NCBI RefSeq assembly: GCF_036884655.1
Contig: NC_088357.1
Location: forward strand, 11,749,501-11,813,500
DNA length: 64,000 bases
Direction of reading: 5' to 3'
DNA from: Musa acuminata AAA Group
Taxonomy: Eukaryota > Streptophyta > Magnoliopsida > Zingiberales > Musaceae
In this document: positions 14,090 through 27,445 of the stretch, piece by piece
Position numbering within the stretch: the first letter of the stretch is position 1
Layout: each line of letters begins with the position of its first letter
Notes under the pieces: generated by a model
The model's input: only the letters and a program-made list of their open reading frames with translations
Database searches by the model: none
Told to the model about the DNA's origin: nothing
Made by a program: the position numbers and the translations under genes

Positions 14090-17000
14090 TTATTGTAATA
14101 ATATATTACTTCAAAAACCTATTACAAGGTATCCCCTCCTCCAAATGGTAGAATTTTGGATCTAAATCTGAAGTCAAAACATGATATGACTAGCTAGCCA
14201 ATGGGCACATTTGTTGCTATCTCTAAAATATGACTCACCATCTACTCTACATAAACCTTGAGTACATAAAAAAGATCCATAATGGGATTTGTCAACAGCT
14301 AAAGAGGACGTTTTACAATCCATTCAATATCTATCTCTATAAAGAACTGTTACACCCAAATGAATGAAAGCTTGAACACCATCCTTCATGGCTATAAGTT
14401 CATTGGCCTAGCAGCTTCTCCCTTGAAGAAACTTATAGCGAATAATCAGGACTGCAACCTTATTGGATCGAAGCATAAATATAGCCTCTCTAAGTTCAGT
14501 CTCGACCTCAAATGCACATCAACATTTAGCTTTGTCCATCCTTCATTCGATTTTGTCCACTTCATTTGAACAATGCATCTCTCTTTAACCCTGAAGGCTA
14601 GTCTAATGAAAAGCTATCACAGAGATAAGCAACAACTCTAAAAGCAATACTGAAGGTGTTGCATTTAGAGTTTTTGGATCCTAAATCATTCCTGATCATT
14701 CATATCATCCAAAAGCTATAGGCAACTAGAATTCTCACATGTGAGTTAGAAGAAGAGGAGGAGAAAGCTATCCCCTATCTTAGCTGACTACCCTCACCCC
14801 TAGAGAAGTAAGAAAATTGGATGTGCAGCTTTTGTCAGAAAAATTCTCACACTTGAAGGGATGTTAGAACACCCAAGGAAGATATGTTGTTGGTTGTCAG
14901 GACCAATCAAGTAGAAATAGCAAGGGTGAGGAGTACAAATGTTGAATCTAGCCGATCTTTCTAAAGTGTTAAGTTTATGATGTAAAAGATTCCAACAACA
15001 TAAAATTACATGAGGTAAGGTAAGAATATTCTAAAGAGTTTTTCATATGATTAAATCATTATCGAGGTTATTTGGGAAAGAAAGCATTGTCCTTTAAGAT
15101 TAATGTTCCAAAACTAATGATTTTCTTTAGGAAAGATCTCATTTGAAATAAAAGATGATACTTTATATTCATCAAGAATAACAAAAGAGTTAACAAAAGT
15201 AAACTTATTTTTGATAGGCAACTCAAAAATACGAGGGAGAGAGTCTAAACTGTTTGAATCACCATTTTTCATCGTAGGAGAAAAATCTGATCCCAAATTG
15301 TTCATAGGACTAATAAAAAATTTCCAAGACTAGCTACACCCGAAGAAGAGAGAGAGTCCTAGGGATTATAATAATTGTATTTGACAATGACTATATTAGT
15401 TCAAAGGCCAGGAACATAATTTAGAAACAACTCTATGCATTTTACTTGAAGAGAAGATATAGTAATATTAAGGTTACCAATATCTAAACCCTATTTTGAT
15501 TTAGTTTTAGTAATAATTTTCTATGTAATCAAGTGTATACCTAGAATCAAATTTTAAAGGAAGTTCCTAACGGTTCTTTTAATACCCCTCATGATAGCTT
15601 AAAATATCTATAAGATATTTAGAGAATACATAGGAGTAGCATTAAAAATAAATAAACTTTACGAATGTAATTATATAAACTTAAGAAAAGTCATTCTATC
15701 TACTTAATTTGCTAGAGATTTAATTATTGAAACAATCAAATATCTCCTCATACATTCTATGAGGATAAATCATAATCCCCATGATTGAACAACTTAGTAA
15801 TAGTATGATATAATTTTTTATTAGCTCCATGATTGTCCCGAACAACTTAGCAATAGTCCCCGTGATAGAATAATCAAATATTTTTTTGATTGGTTAAGAC
15901 TTCATAATGGTTGAACAACTTAGCATGGTATGACAGAATTTTTTATTAAACTTGAAGTACAAGATAATGTCATCAATGTATGCTAAGTGAGTCAACTTAA
16001 ATTTATATTTAAAATAAAAAAGGAGTGAGATTACCATTATAGATAGCTTAGTTTAATAAAGTTGAAAGAAGCTAAATAACCAAAATGTATATATAAAGGG
16101 ATAGAGGATCCCTTTTCCTAACACCCATTTCATCTTTAAAATAAGAGGAATACTTATTGCAACAAGTAAAAGAAAGAAAAATAGACACATTCCATGACCC
16201 AATCAATAAATTGATGAGAAAAGGTGAAAACACCCACAACCTTATTAATAGCTCTCCAAGAAAGATGAACGTAGGCTTTTTCAAAATCTAATTTAATCAA
16301 CATAAGAGGGTTTTCCCTTTAGAGTTATAAAGTGAATGAGTTAATTCTTAAGCAACTAAAATATAATTATAAATAGTATGACCCATATAAAGGATAATTG
16401 CTCAAAAGAGATAAGCTTATCATAAAAAGGTTTGATCCTATTAGTAAGGATTTTAAACAAAATATAATAATTGATATTGTAGAGAGATATTGGGAGAAAG
16501 TCCCCCACTATCAAGAGATTTTTACATTTAGAGATGAAGATAAAAAGAGTCCTAATCCAATCTTACTGAAGAATAGAAGAGCTATAAAATTGTATGAGAG
16601 AATACATTAGAAAGTCTTTCATAATATCCCAATAATACCTATAAAACTCAATGGTAAAGTCATCCAGCCCGAGACTCTTCCCTTTACCAAGAGAAGCAAT
16701 GGGCAATCATATTTCCTCACAAGAGAAAGGTTTAACTAAGGAAAAAGTCATATGACTTTGAAACATATTGAAAGAAGACTAAACAAAAGAGTGGTGCATG
16801 GAGGAACCATCCTCCGGCTAAAGATGATTGTAAGATGATTGTGATATAACTTAGTAAACTCAAGCATGATAGATTTAGGGTGGTCAATGATGTCGTCATT
16901 CACCTTAAGCTAGTGAATAAAGTTTTGTCTTCATAATAATATCTTGTGTTGTGGTCTCCCTCGTTGTCTCACTTAGTTTTAGCCTAACATTATCATTTGA

Positions 17001-18060
17001 TATTAATTTATCTAATAACAACCTATAAATGATTGTGAAGACACATCATCTTGATGTTATCGATCTCAGAAAGATCGGTGCAAGTTTTTCTGTTCTCAAA
17101 GTGCTAGAATCTGCTCATGAAGTTTGGAGGAAATATCCCCCAATTATCCAAGGTAGTCTCAGTTTCAATTATAATGAATGGACCTAAAATGCTTTAAATT
17201 CAAGGATAAGGAAGACATTAGACCATAAGAAGAGAAGAAAATAGACTAGTGATCTTTATAAGATTGTGGACCTCTTAGTATTCGATTGACAATGACTGAA
17301 ACTAAAAGATGAAGTGAATCCTCTTGGCCTTATTTATCACCTTAATAATCAAAGAGTTATGGTTCGAGAGATATCTAGAAAGGGAGGTAATGGTAGAATT
17401 ACCAAAAAAGTATAGTTAAGAAGAATTGGCTAAAACCTGATCAAGCTTAACAAGAACCTTAGCCAATCTCTTTCTATTGTTGGACCAGGTAAAATTAACA
17501 GAATCACTCCCAAGATTAAACAAACCAATAGAAGAATAGAAGAATCTAAGCTTTAGAAAGATCTAAGAACCATATTAAGTTTGAAAGGAGAACTATCATA
17601 CTTTTCAGAAGACTCGAGGATGCAATTAGAGTCACTAATCAAAGCCCAAGGAATATTATCAAAATTCAGAGAAGCCAAATTATGAAAAAAGATATACCTA
17701 ACAATAATATTATTACTAGCATAAATACCTTACAAAAGCCAAGGAAAAGAGAAATCTGATTACAAAATAATAAGTATACATTGCGGGTGGGATGATATCA
17801 CTTGGGCTTACACATAATGAATTCTATGCAAGAAAAATTCCTTCTGAAGCCCATTGGAAGCTCGAGTATAACCCTTTTAATCATGGCCAAAGTATAATGT
17901 CAAGTGCTCCACATTATCCTTCTTTGAGTGAGTTTCCTGTAATAGTACTACATCCGATTTGTGCTTAAGTTTAACATTAGTAAAAAACCCCTAACCTTTA
18001 TACGGTTAGCATTATGATAATTTCACTTTATTATAACTTTTAAAAAATAAATAAGATTTA
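14090..18060 (-). mobile_element. Degraded LINE (L1-type) ORF2 remnant
   Basis: Minus-strand translation, through many stops and shifts, shows the order expected of a plant LINE ORF2. At about 18010-17890 is an endonuclease start, with HKSDVVLLQETHS carrying the QET motif. At about 16690-16630 a block resembles K-GLDDFT-EFY. At about 16310-16085 is reverse transcriptase: a KLDFEKAY core, SW, then WVMECV and a GVR-DPLS block corresponding to GVRQGDPLSP. At about 14450-14190 an RNase H-like tail has NELIAMKDGVQ and a degraded D-NKCAHWLA. It is non-functional. The upstream part (ORF1 side) has been separated from it by the copia element at 18195-22069. Confidence 0.8.
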
Positions 18061-18194
18061 GGAAGATACTTCCTAAGTAGAAGGATAAGTGGGAGGAGAA
18101 GTAGAACCAAGGGAGACACGAGATGTCTTATTTTGTTGCTACTTGCACTTGAGTGAGCTTTCAACTACCTTTAGCTTGAGGCCTTTGACCACCC

Positions 18195-18792
18195 TATTGG
18201 GCTGACAGCCCAAAGTTGGTTCAGCCCATGGTGGGCTTCATCAGCCCATAACCCACACCCCTTTGACCTAACCCTAGATCAATATAAGGGGGGTGTGGTG
18301 GTTGTGTTTTGAAGAGCAGGTGGCTACGTTTTTGGGAGAAAAACTACAGCAATGTAGAGATTTTCGTAGCAGCAAAGAGGAGAAGAAAAAGGTAGAAAAA
18401 CAAGAGAAAGAAAGGGAAGAAAACAAAAACAACCTAGAGAGACTGTTCTCAATCATCTAGTAGTGTTCTCATCTCAGGTTAGATCAAATCTACAGTAGAC
18501 TCTTGTTATGATTACTTCGGGAGGTTTTAGATATTGTAGATAATGACATGATCCTTGTGTTCCAGTTGTTCTCTTGTGATTGTTGCTAGGGTTTAGGGCA
18601 AGAGATTGAGATTTGTATATTCATTATTCTCATAGTGGATTATCTCTAGTTTGCCCCGTGGTTTTTACCCTTCACATTGGATGGATTTTTCACGTATATC
18701 TTGATGTTCTATTTGATTATAATTTTATTTAATTCCGTTGCATATCTAGTATTTATTCATATACAAAAGTTATTCCGCTTTATATCCCATCA
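18195..18792 (+). repeat. copia 5' LTR
   Basis: 598 bp; starts TATTGGG (TG mutated to TA) and ends CCCATCA. It matches 21544-22069 over its length, including the block TCAATATAAGGGGGGTGTGG with its TATAA-like promoter word. Confidence 0.92.
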
Positions 18793-18812
18793 ACTAGTAT
18801 TAGAGCAAGGGT
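18793..18812 (+). promoter_or_regulatory. copia primer-binding site (degenerate)
   Basis: Immediately after the 5' LTR, CTAGTATTAGAGC resembles the usual copia TGGTATCAGAGC primer site for initiator tRNA-Met with a few substitutions. Confidence 0.65.
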
Positions 18813-18840
18813 TTTGATGATTTAATTTTTGTATTTGAAC

Positions 18841-19632
18841 ATGGAGGCCAATAATATTTCTCGCATGATTAGTTTAAATGGAAACAATTAGATGATATGG
18901 AAACTAAGAATGAAAGATCTCTTGTATTGCAAAGATGTATATGGACCTTTGCAGGGGGATAATGCAAAACCTACAACTATGACAAAGGATGAGTGGAAGA
19001 GGTTAGATCGAAAAACAATTGGGTTTATTCGACAGTGGCTTGATGATAGCGTCTTTCACCATGTTTCTACTGAAATTTCTACATATTCTCTTTGGAAAAA
19101 ATTGAAAAGTCTCTATGAAAAAAAAACAGTTGACAACAAAGCTTTTGTGATTAGAAAACTTGTGAATCTAAAATATAAAGAGGGTGCTTCTATTGCTGAG
19201 CATTTGAATGAAATGCAAAGTATTACTAACCAGTTATCCTCTATGAAAATATCTCTTGATGATGAGTTGCAGGCATTGTTACTTCTTAGTTCATTATCAG
19301 AAAGTTAGGAGATATTGATGGTTTCCCTCAGTAATTCTGCGCTAGATGGTGTTGTCACTACGAGTCAAATAACAATCAGTTTATTGAATGAGGAGTTGAG
19401 AAGAAAGAGTTCAGCAACATCTCAGAATGATTCACAGGCACTTATCTCAGAGAACAGAGGAAGGTCAAAGTTTAGAAGTAGTTCACGCATGAGTAGGAGC
19501 AAGTCAAGATCAAGAAAATATTTTGTTTGCTATAACTATGGTAAGAAAGGACATTACAAGAACCAATGTAAGCAACCTAAGAAGAATAAAAAAAAAGGGA
19601 AAAGAAGTGGAGTCTATAGAGTCAAAAGATAA
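18841..19632 (+). pseudogene. copia gag remnant
   Basis: Begins at an ATG followed by MEANNISRMI-like sequence and a stop at 18889. After that, the long open part 18892-19308 has the UBN2/gag look (KLKSLYEKKTVDNKAFVIRK). The zinc knuckle at about 19528-19570 reads CYNYGKKGHYKNQC, with the second Cys of the CCHC box changed to Tyr, so nucleic-acid binding should be damaged. Confidence 0.85.
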
Positions 19633-19708
19633 TATCACAACTATAGTGCAGAGTGGTGATTATTTGATTTTGTCTCCTTCTGATGATATTTTTTCTTGTG
19701 TGTGTTAG

Positions 19709-21285
19709 GATCTTAAGTGGGTAATTGACACAGGTGCTTCTTATCATGCTACACCACGGAGGGAGTTTTTTACTACATATAAGTCTGGAAATTTTGGTAT
19801 TGTCAAGATGGACAACTATAGCACAGCAGACATCACAAGCATGGGTGATATCCATTTAAAGACCAACCTTGGCTGCAAGTTGGTGCTTAAGGATGTGAGT
19901 CATGTGGTTGACTTGAGGTTGAATTTAATTTCAGTTGGAAGGCTAGATGATGAAGACTATGATAGTAGATTTCACAGAAGACAATGGAAACTCAGTAAGG
20001 ATTCTCTTGTTATAGCTAATAGAAAGAAATGTCATACTTTGTACATGTTGCAGGCTAAAGCTTATGGTGATCAATTAAATGCTATAAAAAAAGACTTCAG
20101 TATGGAGTTGTGGCATAGGTGACTGGGACACATGAGCGAGAAAGGAGCTCTTTCCAAGAGAGAGGTGTTGTCAGACCTTAGAGGTATACATCTAAACCCT
20201 TGTATTGATTGTTTAACTGGTAAACAACATAGAGTTTGATTTGCTAGTCTTATTTTATCTAGAAAAATGCCTGTCATAGACCGTGTTTATACAGATGTAT
20301 GTGATCCTTTGAGGATAAAAACTCCTGGTGGATCTGTTGATGTTCTTAGTATAAGTAGTGCACTTTATTTTATCACTTTTATAGATGATTTTTCCAGGAA
20401 AGTTTGGGCCTATGCTTTGAAGGCCAAACATCAGGTTATTAATGTCTTCAAAAAGTTTCATGCTAGGGTTGAAAGGGAGACAGAAAGACAATTGAAATGC
20501 ATAAGATCAGATAATGGTGGTGAGTATACAGGATTATTTAGTGATTATTGTAGGTCACATAGATCTAACATGATATGACAGTTCCTGGTACATCTCAGCA
20601 TAATGCAATTGTAGAGAGGATGAACCGTACCATCATGGAAAAGATCAGATGTATGCTTTCACAGGCTAAGCTACCCAAAAGGTTTTTGGATGAGGCTTTG
20701 AGGACTACGGTTGATGTGATCAACTTATCACTATGTACAACCCTAGATGGTGATGTTGCAGAGCATGTATGGTCAGGGAAAGATATTTCCTACATACATT
20801 TGAGAGTGTTTGGTTGTCGTGTATTTGCACATATTCCAAACAATGAGAGGTCCAAGCTGGATGGTAAGACTAAAGAATGTATTTTTCTTGGCTACTCACA
20901 CGATCGAGAAAAACAGAAGGTGTTTAAAAGCAGAGACGTAGTCTTCTTTGAGGATCAAACTTTTGAAGATTTGAAGAAGAAGACACCAACCAATACTTTT
21001 GTAGAAGGATTAGCAGATTGTGACCCAATTACTCCTCCAGTATATCAGGGTGATGGGGGAGATGTGCAAGAAGATAGTATAGAGTCTGATGTTGATCTAC
21101 TTACAGGACATGTTGAGCAAGAAGAAGTTGGAGAGCAACTTCCTGCAGAACCTCAATTGAGAAGATCTTCTAGACAACGTCAACCTTCTAGAAGATACTC
21201 TACAGATGAGTATGTAATGCTTACTAATGTAGGTGAACCAGAGAGTTACCAAGAAGAAGTTGAAAGTGAGCAGAAAGAGAAGTGA
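19709..21285 (+). pseudogene. copia protease-integrase remnant
   Basis: The protease signature WVIDTGASYHAT lies at about 19720. The pre-integrase block ends LWHR then a stop then LGHMSEKGA near 20107-20160. The integrase core has YTDVCDP, RSDNGGEYTG and AIVERMNRT, the D,D(35)E pattern, but is broken by stops (one at 20239, one at 20576). The C-terminal HLRVFGCRVFAHIP and KTKECIFLGY blocks are present. Confidence 0.88.
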
Positions 21286-21294
21286 TTAGTTGCT

Positions 21295-21489
21295 ATGCAG
21301 GAAGAAATGGATGCTCTTCATAAGAATCACACTTATGATTTGGTGCTACTACCAAATGAAATGAAGACCTTGAAGAACAAGTGGGTTTTCAGGTTGAAGA
21401 CTCAAGAATATTGTTCTCAACCAAAGTACAAAGCTAGATTGATTGTGAAAAACTTTACCAAAAGAAAGACAGGAGATATGCCGGTATAG
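21295..21489 (+). pseudogene. copia reverse transcriptase N-terminal stub
   Basis: Opens like RVT_2 (MDALHKNHTYDLV, then KNKWVFRLK and YKARLIVK) and stops at 21489. Only about 40 bp later comes the polypurine tract, so the YVDD-containing RT body and RNase H are absent: an internal deletion. Confidence 0.85.
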
Positions 21490-21543
21490 CTTCACATTGA
21501 GGAGTCATGGGATAGCCTCCCTTTATGAGCTGAAGGGGGAGGT

Positions 21544-22069
21544 TGTTGGGTTGACGGCCCAAAGTGGGTTCAGCCCATGGTGGACTTTATCAGCCCATAG
21601 CCCATACCCCTTTGACCTAACCCTAAATCAATATAAGGGGGGTGTGGTGGCTGCATTTTTTAGAGAAAAACTACAGCAACATAGAGATCTTTGTAGCAGT
21701 AAAGAGGAGAAGAAAAAGGTAGAAAAATAAGAGAAAGAAAGGGAAGAAAACAAGGACAACATAGAGAGACTATTCTTCATCATCTAGTAGTGTTCTCATC
21801 TCAGGTTAGATCAAATCTACAGTAAACACTTGCTATGATTACTTGGGGAGGTTTTAGATATTGTGGACAGTGACGTGATCCTTGTATCCTAGTTGTTCTC
21901 TTGTGATTGTTGCTAGGGTTTAGGGTAAGAGATTGAGATTTGTATATTCATTATTCTCATAGTGGATTATCTCTAGTTTGCCCCGTGGTTTTTACCCTTC
22001 ACATTGGAGGGGTTTTCCACGTATATCTTGGTGTTCTATTTGATTGTGATTCCGCTTTATATCCCATCA
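21544..22069 (+). repeat. copia 3' LTR
   Basis: 526 bp, TGTTGGG...CCCATCA, preceded by the purine tract GAAGGGGGAGG at about 21532-21542. Shorter than the 5' LTR, mainly through loss of about 45 bp just before the shared ATTCCGCTTTATATCCC end. Confidence 0.92.
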
Positions 22070-22074
22070 CACCC

Positions 22075-22700
22075 TACTAGAGATCCCAATACCTAAGGGA
22101 GCAAAAGGTCCAGTTAAGACCTTCGCTACATCAAATTGCTCCATGGAGGCCACTATAGAAGATAGAGTTACAAGAGTCAATCCCACCTCTTAAACTTGGG
22201 ATTGAAATGAGTCCTAAGTAATCAAGTCCCAATCTATATAAATATCTTCTTCATTCAATCAAATTTGTTAGTTGTAGGTTTACTTAGAGAAGACCCACCA
22301 TCACCTAAAGTGGATCAAGATGCCTCCACATCTGAATCGTCCATATATTTGATTGGATTTAGATCCATCAGTATCTATTTATCTTGATTGGTGAAAGAAG
22401 ACTCACATAAGGTAGCATAAGGTAGCGTTAGTATATTGTAGGCCTTGAGCCCTGCCTCTCATGAAAAGTACAAGAGACCGTGCCTTAGCCTCATCCAATC
22501 AATTATCGTTAGGAGCCACATGGGTTATGGGAAGCACATGCTCCTCGAGAGGAGGACCGAAGAGGAGAGGAGTCCAATTAGATATAACTTCCAAAACTTA
22601 CACACTTTCTTAATTATTTCTTATCAAAAGTAGCATAGTCGTTTGAAGAAGACTAGATACATTAAGAATAACAATAGAGAGGAGTCAAAGCCAGAGATCT
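22075..22700 (-). mobile_element. Probable upstream (ORF1-side) part of the split LINE
   Basis: On the minus strand the frame just right of the copia target duplication continues in phase into the sequence left of 18190 when the insertion is discounted, so the two sides were one locus. How far the LINE extends right is unclear; no zinc knuckle or DUF4283 signature was recognised. Confidence 0.5.
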
Positions 22701-25300
22701 TACATGCAAATGATATGTGCCCAAGATAAACTCTTTGGAACCCTCGAACAAGGTTGATATAGAAGGTTTGTTATAGAAAGAGGAGCAAAAAGAAAAGCAA
22801 GGATAAGAGAGGGGCCTCCCACTGATCTTTCTCACAAATCGTACCGAAATAAAAAGCATTGGCTAGGATTCACTCATTGGAGGTCCACCCACTAGAGGGG
22901 AGGAGAGACATCCTTCAGCCCAACCAATTGAAAGCAATATCCATCATCTTTCAAAGGTTTTAAAATCATATCTTAAGCTAAAATTATAAACTTGAACACA
23001 TCAATTGACTTTAGCACATAAAAAATTATATATAAAGATTATAAAGTATAATAAAATATTAATAAACTTTTTACTAGGTTGAGAAAGGATTAATCCGAAT
23101 TTGGTGACTTGAAAAATCCTGATGCAGCTTGACACATAACATCCATAAAAGCTAATTTGAACCCTTGTATTTTGCATTTAGCATTTTATGGGCTGGCCAA
23201 TTGTGTCGATGGGCTAGCCTTGACTCATTTGCTTCCTTAGGAACTGTTGTTCCTATTCTTTGATGTGCCTTGTTCTTAGGTAACTTTGGTACAACCCTTA
23301 TCCGTACCTCCATTGAGTCGATTTCTTGGTTTGGCCTCAGGGAGAGTAGATGATCAATGGAACAAAAAGCAGTGAACATATACATGTTCTTCACATACTG
23401 ACATTAATGGTGGCTCACATTTATTTTACTTTTCGAAGATCTTATTCCCATTAATGATGGTTTTCTATTGTCCCTAACTAATGCTGTAGCAATGGCAAAT
23501 CAAGATCTCTATGGCTTGCTGTGACTTCATGACAGTGCTGATAGTAATCAGAAAGGGTAGCTAAAATGTAACTAGGCACTTTGTGGAACTCAGGAAGAAA
23601 ATGATGCCCTCCATATGTTCATAAAGATGATTGATTTAAGCCTACTTTTGTTGCTTGGTCTCTAAGGTTCACAGTCCTTAGCCTCTAGTGGAGACAAACC
23701 TAACTTTGCTCCTAATTGATTTGACAGGGAAATGATCCTCTGCTAATGAACCCTAGAATAAATTGAACTTCCACAGACACAAGACCTTTTTTTAGGTCAA
23801 AGAAATTGATGACCTAATGAGCACCACTCCTCATGCATTGTTTATTTAGAAGTTTGAAATATGCTAACTCCTCTTTTATGATTTCTTTTTTTTTCTATCA
23901 TTGACAACAAATTTCTTACTTTTAATTCGTTAACTATTTTCACTTAAGCATTCTCCTTGCTAAACACTTCTTTTTAGTCGATCAATGGGCAATCTTATCT
24001 AGGAATGTATTAGTATGTCCTGAAATGGTTCTTTGATACAACGAATTGAAGTCTTTCATCTCTTCACAATCATTTACACTACTTATAGGGTTATTGTAGA
24101 TTGAGCAATAATATGTGCCGGTGGACTATAAAGTTCGAGGGATGGCTTTGTAGAGGTTGGACTTTCAACAATTTGGTGATGGCAATGGATCTACCTACGC
24201 TTACTATTACTAAAGATATCTTTCATTGACATACTTCGTCGTCATCTGTCGACATCAACATCAGACTCAGTTTTTCATGGCTTAGTGAAGGATGTTCTTA
24301 TTAGTTATCACCCGTTGATGGCGTCTGTTCTTCGTTTAAGATATATGAGCTATCAACTGAACAACAGAGAACTAATAAATCAACAAGATTGATGTATCTT
24401 TGATGAAGAACAAGCTGCGATTTATCGAAAGAAGTTAATGGTATGGTGTGTTGATGGTCTCTGTTCTTCGTTTAAGATATATGAGCTACTGAAATGAATG
24501 GATGGTTCAACTGAACAATAGAAAACTAATACATCAACAAGATTGATGTATCCTTGATGAAGAACGAGCTATGATTCATCGAAAGGAGTTAATGGTGTGG
24601 TGCAATATCAAAAAATTATTGGTTGAAAAGACTGATATAATGGACTGACAACTTGGGAAAATTTTATGTGAGGAAGCTATTCATGGATCTCTCTGCTCTT
24701 TGACTACCAATATGTCAACGTGTATGCCAAAAAACCTAGCCTGCAATTAAGAAAACTGAGGATGAGTTGGGTTACATAACAAGGTCAACCACATGTCATC
24801 CAAGATGTCATGGCAGTTCCTTTGGCCTTGTGAATCCGTTCCTGCAAGAATTTACCTGTCATATATTAATCTGGAAGCGAAAGAAGCTATATAGTTTAAC
24901 CAGGAAGAAAAGAGATCAAAGAATCAACAGATGTTTGTGACAAGTTGTTTCTTTCGAGGATGAGTTTGTAGCGGAGGCTATTAATTGATGAGGTAAAAAG
25001 AATGCGACGTAGGAAGCTATATATATCATCGAGTTGCAATAACAAATTCGCTAGTTATGTTGTAGAACAAATTGGCAATCTGTGGCGTTGGATGTTCCAT
25101 TTGGCTCAACAGGTTTCTGGAGATCTTCAACTTTTAATTATGTGGTACAGCAGAATCAAATTCTTTTGATGAGAAAATGTAGACAATTCGATGATTGATT
25201 TGTTTTCTTTTTTTCTTTTCTGTCTTCTGGCAAATTCATGATACTTTGATGGAATCATTATTATTTCGATCCCGATATCATCCTTTCAAATGTCATTTTC
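22701..25300. other. Intergenic sequence downstream of the cytokinin dehydrogenase gene
   Basis: No gene recognised. It contains a local tandem duplication (about 24312-24450 and 24451-24605), both copies carrying TGTTCTTCGTTTAAGATATA. Short reading frames show no family signature. Confidence 0.55.
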
Positions 25301-25478
25301 CACCACCGTAAGGAGAACTTTCAGCTGCCCAGGTTAGCTTTTCGTGATTCTTTAGTTCTTCCCGGCGTTGCATTCGAATGCTCACGGTCAACCGGATTTA
25401 CTGTCCTCTCTTTCGACCTGTGTAGCTCTTGTGGAGAGTTGCTTCCGTGCAAGACGAGATGTGGCCTCTGCACAGAAG

Positions 25479-27366
<1,888 letters not shown>

Positions 27367-27445
27367 GGTTATATATGGAAGAAGCGTGAGGAGAAAGGGA
27401 GGAGCAGCGGAAGTGGAAGGGGGAGGAAGGGGGATTTAAAGGGGC
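27367..27445 (-). promoter_or_regulatory. Possible core promoter / 5' UTR of the CKX gene
   Basis: A TTTAAA word at 27435-27440 sits about 70 bp upstream of the start codon on the minus strand and could serve as a TATA-like element. There is also a TATATA word within 15 bp of the ATG, which is too close to be the TATA box. Weak call. Confidence 0.3.

Larger units (their letters stand above)
18190..22074 (+). mobile_element. Ty1/copia LTR retrotransposon, internally deleted
   Basis: Complete insertion bounded by 5-bp target duplications CACCC (18190-18194 and 22070-22074). LTRs are 18195-18792 and 21544-22069. A primer-binding region (CTAGTATTAGAGC-like, degenerate to initiator tRNA-Met) follows the 5' LTR and a GAAGGGGGAGG polypurine tract precedes the 3' LTR. 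Order gag, protease, integrase, start of RT is typical copia. Most of RT and all of RNase H are missing, and several stops interrupt the frame, so it cannot move by itself. It sits inside the older minus-strand LINE. Confidence 0.93.
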
